Assembly (NCBI GenBank): GCA_964561005.1
Contig: CAZLNO010000029.1
Coordinates: 1-34,535 of the forward strand
DNA: 34,535 bases
Reading direction: 5' to 3'
DNA from: CAZLNO01 sp964561005
GTDB lineage: Bacteria > Pseudomonadota > Alphaproteobacteria > Kiloniellales > Rhodovibrionaceae
Of this stretch, positions 8,912 to 16,642 are shown piece after piece; within the stretch, counting starts at the first letter, position 1, and each line of letters opens with the position of its first letter. The position numbers and the translations under genes were made by a program. Under the pieces are notes generated by a model, which saw only the letters and a program-made list of their open reading frames with translations, was not told where the DNA came from and did no database searches.

Positions 8912-9006
8912 CAGGCGAGTCTGACGGGCGATCGACGGCGACGCCTTGGCATGCCCCGGCGTACGCATTAACTTTGGTACAGGCAAGCGGCAGAGAGGTT
9001 GAAACC

Positions 9007-9345
9007 ATGCCCGGTCCCGCGATGATCTCGATCACCGACGCCGCGGCCGCGCGCGTGAAGGAACTGATCGCCAAGAGTGAGAAATCGGCCGCGGGCCTGC
9101 GCATCGGCGTCAAGACGCGCGGCTGCTCCGGCCTGATGTACCATCTGGAGTACGCCGAGGCGCCGAACGCGATGGAGGACGTCATCGAGGACAAGGGCGT
9201 CAAGCTCTTCGTGGACCCGACGGCGACGCTGTTCCTTTTCGGCACCGAGATCGACTACCAGGAAGGCAAGCTGGAAAGCGGCTTCGTCTTCAACAACCCC
9301 AACGAAAAGGGCCGCTGCGGCTGCGGCGAGAGCTTCACGGTATAG
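9007..9345 (+). CDS. sufA: A-type Fe-S carrier SufA (HesB/IscA family)
   Basis: This 112-residue protein has the three cluster-binding cysteines of A-type carriers: Cys40 (TRGCSG) and Cys104/Cys106 (GRCGCGESFTV). It would accept a cluster from SufBCD and deliver it to apo-proteins. The ATG at 9007 follows AGAGAGG; the open frame extends upstream without a sensible start. It closes the operon, 95 bases after sufT. The last 19 coding bases, GCGGCGAGAGCTTCACGGT, recur at 9901-9917 and flanks, in a place with no A-type gene. Confidence 0.96.
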   Translation: MPGPAMISITDAAAARVKELIAKSEKSAAGLRIGVKTRGCSGLMYHLEYAEAPNAMEDVIEDKGVKLFVDPTATLFLFGTEIDYQEGKLESGFVFNNPNEKGRCGCGESFTV

Positions 9346-9365
9346 GCCCGCCACGCGCGGCGATC

Positions 9366-9402
9366 CCCCACCCCGGCCCTCCCCCGCGAGCGGGGGAGGG
9401 GG
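9366..9402. repeat. CCCTCCCCCGC hairpin repeat after sufA
   Basis: A perfect 11-base-pair stem (9377-9387 with 9390-9400) closes a GA turn. Related copies lie at about 10057-10090 and, inverted, at 10113-10160. This is a familiar class of intergenic hairpin in Alphaproteobacteria. It lies 20-55 bases after the suf operon and could help end transcription, although no T-run follows. Confidence 0.8.
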
Positions 9403-9545
9403 TCTTGCGGGGCACCGTCTTTTACCCTGAGTTCGTCGAAGGGACCGCGCCTCGCCCGTTTCAAGGACCATGTGACCGAGAACGATCCGGTCGGAGCCAA
9501 GAGACCCCGTCAAGCGAATGATTGCGTCGCGGCGCCGATGACAGC

Positions 9546-9602
9546 GTCCCTTCCCCCTTTGGGGGAAGGCCAGGATGGGGGACGCGCCCGTCAGGGCGCG
9601 TC
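9546..9602. repeat. Intergenic repeat with TTCCCCC/GGGGGAA hairpin
   Basis: A CCTTCCCCC-TTT-GGGGGAAGG hairpin is followed by GGATGGGGGACGCGCC and a small CGCGCC/GGCGCG inverted repeat. Nearly the same element occurs inverted at about 28463-28502, and its right half recurs directly at about 28551-28585, 19 kb away, which shows a dispersed repeat family. Confidence 0.75.
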
Positions 9603-9631
9603 AGGCCGCCCGACACGCGCGCTCTCTATTC

Positions 9632-9660
9632 TTGATTTGTTCCTGATTCTGTGATAGTAT
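9632..9660 (+). promoter_or_regulatory. Candidate sigma70-type promoter in an AT-rich island
   Basis: TTGATT (9632-9637), a 17-base spacer and TAGTAT (9655-9660) lie in a locally AT-rich patch (about 9625-9690) in otherwise very GC-rich DNA. No convincing protein gene follows, so the transcript may be non-coding. Confidence 0.35.
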
Positions 9661-9732
9661 TTCTCTTTGATCTTGCTCTTGGACATTGTGGGAAGAGTGC
9701 TCCGGTTGACGCGCGGTTGGCGGACAACTGCG

Positions 9733-9873
9733 TGCAAACGTCAACATGCGTCAGCATCGAGCCCCCGAAACGCGCGGGAAACAGGGTTGCCGGATGTAGA
9801 CGGGCGGCGCGACGGCGGCCGTGTGCAAACGTCAGCATGCGTCAACATCAAGCCGCCGAAAGGCGCGGGAAAC
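9733..9873. repeat. Direct repeat of 50 bases with 91-base period
   Basis: Copies at 9733-9782 and 9824-9873 differ at five positions by my count. Both start TGCAAACGTC and end GCGGGAAAC. Each copy also holds two near-identical decamers (CGTCAACATG/CGTCAGCATC type), so there is repeat within repeat. Confidence 0.85.
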
Positions 9874-9949
9874 GGCGATCGCGGGGCGGGGGCTCCCCGC
9901 GGCGAGAGCTTCACGGTGTAAGCCTCGGGCATCGTCGCTGGTATTTGGC

Positions 9950-9984
9950 GGGGCGTGGCCTTGGCCGCGCCCCGAACGTTTTTT
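9950..9984 (+). terminator. Hairpin followed by T6
   Basis: An 11-base-pair stem, GGGGCGTGGCC with GGCCGCGCCCC (one G-U pair), is followed by GAACG and six T. The gap before the T-run makes it a less than perfect intrinsic terminator. The GAACGTTTT arm also pairs with AAAACGTTC at 9999-10007, giving an alternative fold. Confidence 0.45.
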
Positions 9985-10006
9985 GACCGTCCGGGACGAA
10001 AACGTT

Positions 10007-10032
10007 CCGGTCGGGAGCAAGCTCCCGACCGG
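10007..10032. repeat. Perfect 12-base-pair inverted repeat with AA centre
   Basis: CCGGTCGGGAGC at 10007-10018 and its exact complement at 10021-10032. A degenerate relative (GATCCGGTCGGAGCCAAG) lies at 9485-9502. It may be a back-up terminator or part of a dispersed repeat. Confidence 0.7.
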
Positions 10033-10056
10033 CAAAGCCGCGTCGCGCGGCAGGGC

Positions 10057-10160
10057 CCCCACCCCAGCCCTCCCCGCGAGCGGGAGGGAGATACCCTGAA
10101 GCCCGCGAACTCACCTCCCCCGCTTGCGGGGGAGGTCGGCGCGCAGCGCCGGGTGGGGGC
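10057..10160. repeat. Two further CCCTCCCC-type hairpin repeats, head to head
   Basis: CCCTCCCCGC/GCGGGAGGG lies near 10068-10088, and ACCTCCCCCGC/GCGGGGGAGGT at 10113-10136, the latter followed by the inverted CCCCCACCC border. Together with the other elements they account for most of the gene-free stretch 9346-10188. Confidence 0.8.
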
Positions 10161-10188
10161 CACGGCGGTTAAGCCATCCCACCTTCGG

Positions 10189-10923
10189 CTACTCCCCCAG
10201 CAACACCCGCTTGGCCTGGTTGAGCTTGGCGGCGAAGTAGTTGGAGCCGCCGTGGTCGGGGTGCAGCTTCTGCATCATTTTGCGATAGGCCTTGCGAATG
10301 TCCTCCGGGCTGGCGCCGCGCTCCAGGCCCAGGATCGCCAGCGCCTCCTCCGCGTCCATGCGGCCGTCGCCGCCGCCCGGCCCTTGCGCCGCCTCCTCCG
10401 AGCCGCCGGCCCCGGCCCCGTCACCCGCGGCGCGCTCGCGCCAGGCGTCGCCGTGCACCTTGTCCAGGTAGGCCTCCAGCACCGCCGTCGACTGCGCGTC
10501 CTCGGCCCGCACCTCGCGCCACAACGCCAGCAGGTCGTCGAGGTCCAGGTCCTCGACCCGCGCGCCCTCGAAGCTGCCCTCGCGCACCACGCCGGCCAGC
10601 ACGCCGGTGTCGTGTTCCAGCGTCATGTCGAGAAAGCGCGTCTCGACGCGGCTCGCCTGGCCCTGGCGCGGTCCGCGCGCGGCCTTGATGGCGCTGAGGA
10701 TCTGGCGCCAGCGGCTGGCCAGGCCGATCAGCGCCGGCAGCGCGATCCAGGCGAGCTGATACCGGCCGGCCCAGAGCAGCGCCAAACCCGCGACGAGCCC
10801 GAGGATACCGAGGGTCCAGAGCACCGTGCGCAGCACCTGCCGCGGCTCGGCCTCGGCGGCCCAGCGGGCCAGCAGCAACAGGCCGATCAGCAGCGCGACG
10901 CCGAGGACGAGATAGGCGATCAC
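10189..10923 (-). CDS. Membrane-anchored J-domain protein (Pam18/Tim14-like)
   Basis: This is a 244-residue protein. Three hydrophobic stretches (about 2-20, 33-50 and 57-68) anchor it in the inner membrane. A charged middle follows, then an alanine/glycine-rich linker, and a J-domain at the very end (about 190-244) with His221-Pro222-Asp223 in KLHPDHGGSNYFAAKLNQAK. The C-terminal placement and the HPDHGGSNYFAAKLN form resemble mitochondrial Pam18/Tim14 and its alphaproteobacterial relatives, rather than DnaJ, because there is no G/F or zinc region. It would stimulate an Hsp70 (DnaK) at the membrane. The start is GTG. It lies 13 bases after the VWA gene and is probably co-transcribed with it. 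Confidence 0.88.
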   Translation of the reverse strand: MIAYLVLGVALLIGLLLLARWAAEAEPRQVLRTVLWTLGILGLVAGLALLWAGRYQLAWIALPALIGLASRWRQILSAIKAARGPRQGQASRVETRFLDMTLEHDTGVLAGVVREGSFEGARVEDLDLDDLLALWREVRAEDAQSTAVLEAYLDKVHGDAWRERAAGDGAGAGGSEEAAQGPGGGDGRMDAEEALAILGLERGASPEDIRKAYRKMMQKLHPDHGGSNYFAAKLNQAKRVLLGE

Positions 10924-10936
10924 GGGCTCGCCGACC

Positions 10937-11647
10937 CTACTTCACCTGATGGGTCAACTGCTTGACCACGCCGCCGCGCTTGCGGGAGTAGTCGGCCAGC
11001 GCCTTGCGCCCGCCGGCGGCAAACACCGCCACGGCCTTCAAGAGGTCGCGGAGCTGCTGGGGACTGTTGGCGTCGAAGCGGCAGCAGGCGCCGCCGGAGA
11101 GCGAGGCGATCTGCTCGAAGGCGCGGCGGGCGACGGGCTCGCCGCCCTCGTGGAACATGAAGCAGGGCACGCCCAGCAGACCCAGCTCGCCGGCGAGCTG
11201 GCCCAGCGCGTCGATGTCCTCCTCCATGCAGTCGCCGACGAAGACCAGGGCGTTGACCCGGCGCGCCTGGGCCTCCTTGCGGGCGTGCTTCAGCACCTTG
11301 GCGATCTGCGTCCGCCCGGCGCGGCACATGACGCTGGTCATGCGCTCCAGCAGCGGCTTGCTCTCGCTGTACCACCCGGTGGCCTCGAACTCGCCGAAGC
11401 CGCGGTAGTAGGCGAGCTGGATCTGCAGGCCGCCCAGCGCCGCCGTCTCCGCGAACATCTCGGCCTGGATCTGGCTGGCGCGGTCCCAGGTGGGCTCGCG
11501 GCTGGCGGTGGCGTCCATGGCGAAGATCAGGCGGCCCACCTCGTCCGGCCGGCGGATCGCGGGCGTGCGCGCCACCTTCTCCAGGAAGTCCTGGACCTGC
11601 TTGTCGCTGCCGGTGGAGGTGGACGGAACTTTGCGGTTTCCAGGCAT
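10937..11647 (-). CDS. VWA domain-containing protein
   Basis: This is a 236-residue cytosolic-looking protein. A von Willebrand A fold starts with hydrophobic LIFAMDATASREPTWD, in which D45-x-T-x-S49 is a variant metal-ion-dependent adhesion motif. It continues through IQLAYYRGFGEFEATGWY and NALVFVGDCMEEDIDALGQLAGELG. No signal peptide or membrane segment is seen. Family members often act in complexes with ATPases, but none is adjacent; the J-domain gene immediately downstream is the only evident partner. I chose the ATG at 11647 because its N-terminus is compact; a TTG six codons earlier (11665) is possible, and ribosome sites are weak for both. Confidence 0.85.
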   Translation of the reverse strand: MPGNRKVPSTSTGSDKQVQDFLEKVARTPAIRRPDEVGRLIFAMDATASREPTWDRASQIQAEMFAETAALGGLQIQLAYYRGFGEFEATGWYSESKPLLERMTSVMCRAGRTQIAKVLKHARKEAQARRVNALVFVGDCMEEDIDALGQLAGELGLLGVPCFMFHEGGEPVARRAFEQIASLSGGACCRFDANSPQQLRDLLKAVAVFAAGGRKALADYSRKRGGVVKQLTHQVK

Positions 11648-11822
11648 CGTCGCCAGCCGGTTCAAGGGGATGCAAGCCTTCTTGCAAAGTAAGGCGCGGG
11701 CGGGGCCGCGTCCAGATCACGAGCCCGCGATGGGGACCGCCAGCCCTCGACAAGCCCGGCGCGCGCGCCGATCTCCAAGACGGGGGGCTCGCAGGCCCCC
11801 GAAGCTGCACGGGAGAGGCGCC

Positions 11823-12455
11823 ATGAACCGCCGTCACCTTCTCGCCACCGGGCTGACGCTGGCCGCCGCGTCCGGCTTCGCCCCGGCCGCCCTGGCCGCG
11901 CCGGCGGGGCCGACGCCGGCGCAGACGGCCGGGCCGTTCTACCCCGACCGGATTCCGCTGGACCACGACAACGACCTGCTGCGCTTCGGCGAGGAGGGCG
12001 GCGCCGCGCGGGGCACGCCCGCCGAGGTCTTCGGCCGCGTGCTGGACGCCGAGGGCCGGCCGCTGCGCGGGCTGACCGTGGAGATCTGGCAGTGCGACGC
12101 GCTCGGCTACTATCACCACATCGAGGCGTACAGCGGCGGCGACCCGAACTTCCAGGGCTTCGGCCGCGTCGCGACGGGCGAGGATGGCGGCTATCGCTTC
12201 CGCACCATCAAGCCGGTGCCCTACGGCCGCCGCACGCCGCATATCCACTTCCGCATTCGCGGCCGCGGCATCGAGGGGCTGACGACGCAGCTCTACATCC
12301 GCGGGCACGAGATGAACGCGCGCGACTTCGTGCTGGCCCGCGTGCCGCCCGAGCTGCGCGAGCGCGTCATGGCCGACTTCGCCCCGGCGGAGCCCGGCGG
12401 CCCGGCGCGGGCGGCCTTCGACGTCGTGCTGGACGCGGCTTTTCAGAGGATGTAG
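11823..12455 (+). CDS. Exported intradiol ring-cleavage dioxygenase family protein
   Basis: This is a 210-residue protein related to protocatechuate 3,4-dioxygenase beta. The N-terminus MNRRHLLATGLTLAAASGFAPAALA looks like a Tat or Sec signal (an RR pair, without a full Tat consensus). Probable non-haem iron ligands are a Tyr in QCDALGYYHH (96/97), Tyr134 and His140/His142 in PYGRRTPHIHF. The loop between the second Tyr and the histidines is several residues shorter than I recall for catabolic enzymes, so the substrate is uncertain. No aromatic catabolism genes are adjacent, which also argues against a dedicated pathway. GGAGAGG precedes the ATG. About 175 bases separate it from the divergent VWA gene, leaving room for two promoters. 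Confidence 0.88.
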   Translation: MNRRHLLATGLTLAAASGFAPAALAAPAGPTPAQTAGPFYPDRIPLDHDNDLLRFGEEGGAARGTPAEVFGRVLDAEGRPLRGLTVEIWQCDALGYYHHIEAYSGGDPNFQGFGRVATGEDGGYRFRTIKPVPYGRRTPHIHFRIRGRGIEGLTTQLYIRGHEMNARDFVLARVPPELRERVMADFAPAEPGGPARAAFDVVLDAAFQRM

Positions 12456-12499
12456 CCAGCGCCCGAAAGCCGGAGAGTACCATTGGAGCACGCACGCCG

Positions 12500-13216
12500 A
12501 TGACCGCCACCGCGAGCCGCGCCGAGCGGGCGCTCGTCCTGTTCTCCGGCGGCCAGGACAGCGCCACCTGCCTGGCCTGGGCGCTGGAGCACTTCGCGCA
12601 TGTCGAGACCGTCGGCTTCGACTACCGCCAGCGCCACCGCGTCGAGCTGGACATCCGCCGGACCTTCCTGGCCGGGCTGCGGGCCGCGCGCCCGGACTGG
12701 GCCGCGCGCCTGGGCGACGACCACATGATCGACGTCGCCAGCCTGAGCGCGCTGGGCGAGACGGCGATGACGCACGAGGTGGCGATCGAGATGGACTCCG
12801 GCGGCCTGCCGACCACCTTCGTCCCCGGCCGCAACCTGGTGTTCTTCACCTACGCCGCCGCGCTGGGCTATCGCCGGGGCACCAGGCACCTGATCGGCGG
12901 CATGTGCGAGACCGACTTCTCCGGCTATCCCGATTGCCGGGACGACACCCTGAAGGCCCTGCAGGTCACGCTCAACCTCGGCATGGCGGCGGACTTCGTG
13001 ATCCACACGCCGCTGATGTGGCTGGACAAGGCGCGGACCTGGGTGCTGGCCCACACCCTGGGCGGCGCGGACCTGGTCGAGCTGGTCGCCGAGCACACGC
13101 ATTCCTGCTACCATGGCGCGCGCGCGCGCCGGCACCCCTGGGGCTACGGCTGCGGCGCTTGCCCCGCCTGCGAGCTGCGCGCGCGGGGCTACGCCCGCTT
13201 CGCCGGCGACGGCTGA
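12500..13216 (+). CDS. queC: 7-cyano-7-deazaguanine synthase QueC
   Basis: This 238-residue ATP-dependent enzyme converts carboxy-deazaguanine to preQ0 on the way to the queuosine tRNA base. The PP-loop SGGQDS is at 16-21. The zinc site is Cys203, Cys218, Cys221 and Cys224 in the C-terminal CYHG...GYGCGACPACELRARGY. PGRNLVF and GGMCETDFSGYPDCRDD are typical QueC segments. It follows the dioxygenase gene by 44 bases and may be read from the same promoter. Other queuosine genes are not in the window. The start ATG has only a weak, distant GGAG. Confidence 0.96.
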   Translation: MTATASRAERALVLFSGGQDSATCLAWALEHFAHVETVGFDYRQRHRVELDIRRTFLAGLRAARPDWAARLGDDHMIDVASLSALGETAMTHEVAIEMDSGGLPTTFVPGRNLVFFTYAAALGYRRGTRHLIGGMCETDFSGYPDCRDDTLKALQVTLNLGMAADFVIHTPLMWLDKARTWVLAHTLGGADLVELVAEHTHSCYHGARARRHPWGYGCGACPACELRARGYARFAGDG

Positions 13217-13363
13217 GCTGCTCCGCGCGTCCAGCAACGGCCGCCGGTCGTGGTGCCCTGACCGTTGCGAATACGCCGGCCTGACGAGCCGCCAACGCCC
13301 CGCCGCGAACTGTAAACACACGCCCCGCTGTGGAACCGGAATCCAGCGTTTTCAGGGGAATAG

Positions 13364-13439
<76 letters not shown>

Positions 13440-13551
13440 CCTGGAGTGACCGCTAGATAGCAACTCCGGTCGGCTTTGTGAAGAGGCTCTCCGCCTGCCC
13501 TCGCGGAAAGTTCGCGGGCCCCGACGCCCGGCCGGCACGAGCGCCGCGCGG

Positions 13552-14703
13552 CTAGTCGCCGTCGTCCAGGCCGCGGCGCGGAATGCGAATGTCGCGGTGG
13601 ATGTAGGCCGACATCATCAACCCGAACGACAGCATCACCGCCAGCATTGCCGTACCGCCATAGGAAATCAGCGGCAACGGCACGCCGACGACAGGCAGCA
13701 GCCCCATCACCATCGCGATGTTGATGAAGAGATAGAGAAAGATGTTTGCCGTGAGCCCCAGCACCATCAGGCGCGCAAACTGATTTCGGGCGCGCAACGA
13801 AATCGCCAGGCCGTAGATCAGCACAATGGCATAAAGCCCCAGCAGGGCGAGGCCGCCGACCATGCCGAGTTCCTCGGCCAACATGGTGAAGATGAAGTCC
13901 GTCTGCTTTTCCGGAAGGAAGTTCAGGTGGCTCTGCGACCCCTTCAGGAAACCCTTGCCGAAGACGCCCCCGGCTCCCAGGGCGATCTTCGACTGCATGA
14001 TGTGATAGCCGCTGCCCAGCGGATCGCTCGCGGGATTGAGGAAGGTGAAGATCCGCTCCTTCTGATAGTCATGCAGGAACTGCCAGACGACCGGGACGGC
14101 CGCCGCCCCCGTGGCGATCACCACGCCGAACTTCCACAGCCGCACACCCGCGGCGAAGAAGATCGCGGCGGCCACCATCACCAGCATCAGGGCCGTGCCC
14201 AGGTCAGGCTGCTTCAGGACGAGCGCGACCGGCACCGCAATGATGGCCAGCGCGGGCACCAGGCGCAGGGTCCGGACCACCTCCTCTTCCGAGAGACCAT
14301 GGAAGTAGCGGGCGAGCACGAGGACGATGGCCACTTTCATGATCTCAGAGGGCTGGAGCTGAATGACGTAGAGGTCGATCCAGCGTTGCGCGCCCATGCC
14401 GATCGTTCCCATGACCTCCACCGCGACCAGCAGTCCGACGCTGACCAGGTAGATCAGCGGCGCCCAGCGGAACCACACGCGGATGTCGATCAGCGCCACC
14501 GTCAGCATCAAGACCATTCCGCCCGCGAAACGGATGGCCTGCCGCGAGGCCCAGGGCTCCATGCTGCCGTTGGCCGCCGAGTACAGCATCACGCAGCCGA
14601 TCGCCGCCAGGACACAGATGACGATGACCAGCCCCCAGGTCATCTGCAGCGCCTTCTGGGCCAGGCTCATCTCCGGATTGCGGCGGAAGACGTTGATGTC
14701 CAT
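13552..14703 (-). CDS. rodA: Rod-shape peptidoglycan polymerase RodA
   Basis: This 383-residue SEDS-family glycosyltransferase has about ten membrane helices and polymerises lipid II during cell elongation with PBP2. Typical segments are GAQRWIDLYVIQLQPSEIMKVAIV, KQPDLGTALML, FLPEKQTDFIFTMLAEELG and GVPLPLISYGGTAML. It is the last gene of the mre operon, 13 bases after mrdA, so the two partners are co-expressed. FtsW is the alternative in the family, but the location beside mrdA and mreBCD settles the call. Confidence 0.98.
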   Translation of the reverse strand: MDINVFRRNPEMSLAQKALQMTWGLVIVICVLAAIGCVMLYSAANGSMEPWASRQAIRFAGGMVLMLTVALIDIRVWFRWAPLIYLVSVGLLVAVEVMGTIGMGAQRWIDLYVIQLQPSEIMKVAIVLVLARYFHGLSEEEVVRTLRLVPALAIIAVPVALVLKQPDLGTALMLVMVAAAIFFAAGVRLWKFGVVIATGAAAVPVVWQFLHDYQKERIFTFLNPASDPLGSGYHIMQSKIALGAGGVFGKGFLKGSQSHLNFLPEKQTDFIFTMLAEELGMVGGLALLGLYAIVLIYGLAISLRARNQFARLMVLGLTANIFLYLFINIAMVMGLLPVVGVPLPLISYGGTAMLAVMLSFGLMMSAYIHRDIRIPRRGLDDGD

Positions 14704-14716
14704 GGCGCGCCCGGCC

Positions 14717-16612
14717 TCAGATGTCCTCGGCCGTGCCGGCCCCGGCGAGCTGCGCCAGCCCGCCCCGGCCGGCCGGATCGCGCCGCTGCGTCTCCAGCAG
14801 GATGTCGCGCGCGATCGGCGCCGCGGTCGTGGAGCCGCCGCCGCCGTGCTCCACCACCACGGAACAGCAATAGCGCGGCGCGTCGACCGGCGCGAAGGCG
14901 ACGAACAGCGCGTGGTCTCGCCGGCGCCACGGCAGGTCCTCGTTCTTGATCACGCCCCGGCGCCGCTCGGCCATGGTGATGCGACGCACCTGCGCCGTGC
15001 CGGTCTTTCCGGCCATCTGGAGACCTTCCTCCTCGATGCGCACGCCGTAGGCGGTGCCGCCGCGCTCGTTGACGACGGCGTCCATCCCGGTACGGACGAT
15101 ATCGAGGTGCCGATCCGGCAGGTCCAGCGGCGGGAACTCCGCCGGCGCGAAAACCTCGCCGCCCCCGTCCTCGGCAACCAGTCGGCGAGTCAGGCGGGGC
15201 GTGACCGCCCTGCCGCTGGCCAGGCGTGCCGTCATCACGCCGAGCTGCAGCGGCGTGGTCAGCACGAAACCCTGCCCGATCGCCGAGACGACCGTCTCGC
15301 CGCCCTGCCAGGGCTCGCCGATCTCGGCCCGCTTCCAGGCCTTTGTCGGGATGGTGCCGCCGCGCTCGCCAGGCAGGTCGATGCCCACCTCCGCGCCAAG
15401 CCCCAGACGGCGGGCCATCGCCGCGATGCGGTCGATGCCGATGCGCCGCGCGACGTCGTAGAAATAGACGTCGCAGGAGTTCTTGATCCCGCCGATCATG
15501 TCCAGCCGGCCGTGACCCGCCCGGCGCCAGCAGTGAAAGCGGGCGTTGCCGAGCTTGTAGTATCCTGGACAGTACACGTCGTGGGCCGGGCCGATGCCCG
15601 ACTCCAGCGCCGCCAGGGCCACCACCATCTTGAAGGTCGAGCCCGGATTGTAGAGCCCGGCGATCGCCTTGTTGGTCAGCGGGTGCAGCGGGTCGTTGAT
15701 CAATTCCCGCCACTCCTGCGTCGTCATGCCGAGGCTGAATGCGTGCGGGTCGTAGCTGGGCACCGACCCCATCGCCAGGACGTCGCCGTTCAGCGTATCC
15801 AGAACGATGGCGGATGCGCTGCGCTCGCTCGACAGCCGCGCCTGCACGAAGGTCTGCAGCCGGGCGTCCAGGCTCAGAACAAGGTCGTGGCCCGGCTCCC
15901 CCGGCGTTCGTTCCAGCTCCCGAATGGTGCGGCCGACCGCGTTGACCTCGACCTGGCTGGTGCCCGCCGCCCCGCGCAGGCGGTCGTCGTACTGCTTCTC
16001 CAGGCCATTCTTGCCGACGCGGAAGCCCGGCAGCTCCAGCAAGGGATCGTCATCGCGCTTCAGTTCCGCCTCCGAAACGGCCGCGACGTAGCCCAGCACG
16101 TGGGCCACGTCCGCGCCCAGGGGATAGGCACGGGTCTGTCCGACCTCGATCGAGATGCCGGCCAGGTCCGGCGCGTTGACCTCCACCCGGCTGACCTTCT
16201 CCCAGGGCAGGTTCTCGGCCACCTTGACCGGCACGAAGGCGCGCTTCTTGCGCACTTCGCGCAGGATGCGCCGACGCTCGCCTTCCGGGATCGCGATGAT
16301 CTGGGCGAGCTTGTCCAGCGTGCGCTCGACATCCCGCGCCTGCTCGGCCACCAGGACGACGCGATAGTTCTGCTCGTTCGCCGCCAGCGGCACGCCGAAG
16401 CGGTCGAGGATGCGCCCGCGCGGCGGCGGCAGGAGGCGCAGCGAGATCCGGTTGTCCTCGGCCAGCGTCGAGTACTTGTCGCGCTCCAGCACCTGGAGGT
16501 CGTACATGCGCGCGGCCAGGCCGCCCAGCAGCACGGCCTGGCCGCCCGCCAGCATCAGGGCCCGGCGGGAGAAGGTCTTGAAGCGTCCGTGATCCTCGTG
16601 CAGCAGCGCCAT
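14717..16612 (-). CDS. mrdA: Penicillin-binding protein 2, elongation transpeptidase
   Basis: At 631 residues this is full length for a class B PBP. It has one N-terminal membrane helix (about 18-35), the pedestal/dimerisation region with RGRILDRFGVPLA, and the transpeptidase domain with the active serine in S325-T-F-K328, the second motif S379-C-D, and KTG near residue 527 (AGKTGTAQV). CPGYYKLGNARFHCW is the characteristic PBP2 zinc/loop segment. It crosslinks peptidoglycan in the elongasome with RodA (immediately downstream) and MreC (upstream), and is a beta-lactam target by family knowledge. It lies 30 bases after mreD. Confidence 0.98.
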   Translation of the reverse strand: MALLHEDHGRFKTFSRRALMLAGGQAVLLGGLAARMYDLQVLERDKYSTLAEDNRISLRLLPPPRGRILDRFGVPLAANEQNYRVVLVAEQARDVERTLDKLAQIIAIPEGERRRILREVRKKRAFVPVKVAENLPWEKVSRVEVNAPDLAGISIEVGQTRAYPLGADVAHVLGYVAAVSEAELKRDDDPLLELPGFRVGKNGLEKQYDDRLRGAAGTSQVEVNAVGRTIRELERTPGEPGHDLVLSLDARLQTFVQARLSSERSASAIVLDTLNGDVLAMGSVPSYDPHAFSLGMTTQEWRELINDPLHPLTNKAIAGLYNPGSTFKMVVALAALESGIGPAHDVYCPGYYKLGNARFHCWRRAGHGRLDMIGGIKNSCDVYFYDVARRIGIDRIAAMARRLGLGAEVGIDLPGERGGTIPTKAWKRAEIGEPWQGGETVVSAIGQGFVLTTPLQLGVMTARLASGRAVTPRLTRRLVAEDGGGEVFAPAEFPPLDLPDRHLDIVRTGMDAVVNERGGTAYGVRIEEEGLQMAGKTGTAQVRRITMAERRRGVIKNEDLPWRRRDHALFVAFAPVDAPRYCCSVVVEHGGGGSTTAAPIARDILLETQRRDPAGRGGLAQLAGAGTAEDI

Positions 16613-16642
16613 TGCATCCGCCGTGCGCCGGCCTCCCCTTTC

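Larger units (their letters stand above)
9667..9984 (+). ncRNA. Possible small RNA of about 315 bases
   Basis: Boundaries are inferred from the promoter-like boxes at 9632-9660 and the hairpin plus T6 at 9950-9984. The interval contains a 50-base direct repeat (9733-9782 and 9824-9873). Short frames inside it are Arg-rich and look non-coding. It matches no RNA family I recognise. It may be only decayed intergenic DNA. Confidence 0.25.

Noticed and set aside
9667..9921. 84-residue plus-strand frame ending GESFTV as a second A-type carrier
   Set aside because: Only the last few codons match sufA. Cys positions and the fold are missing, so it is not a carrier gene.
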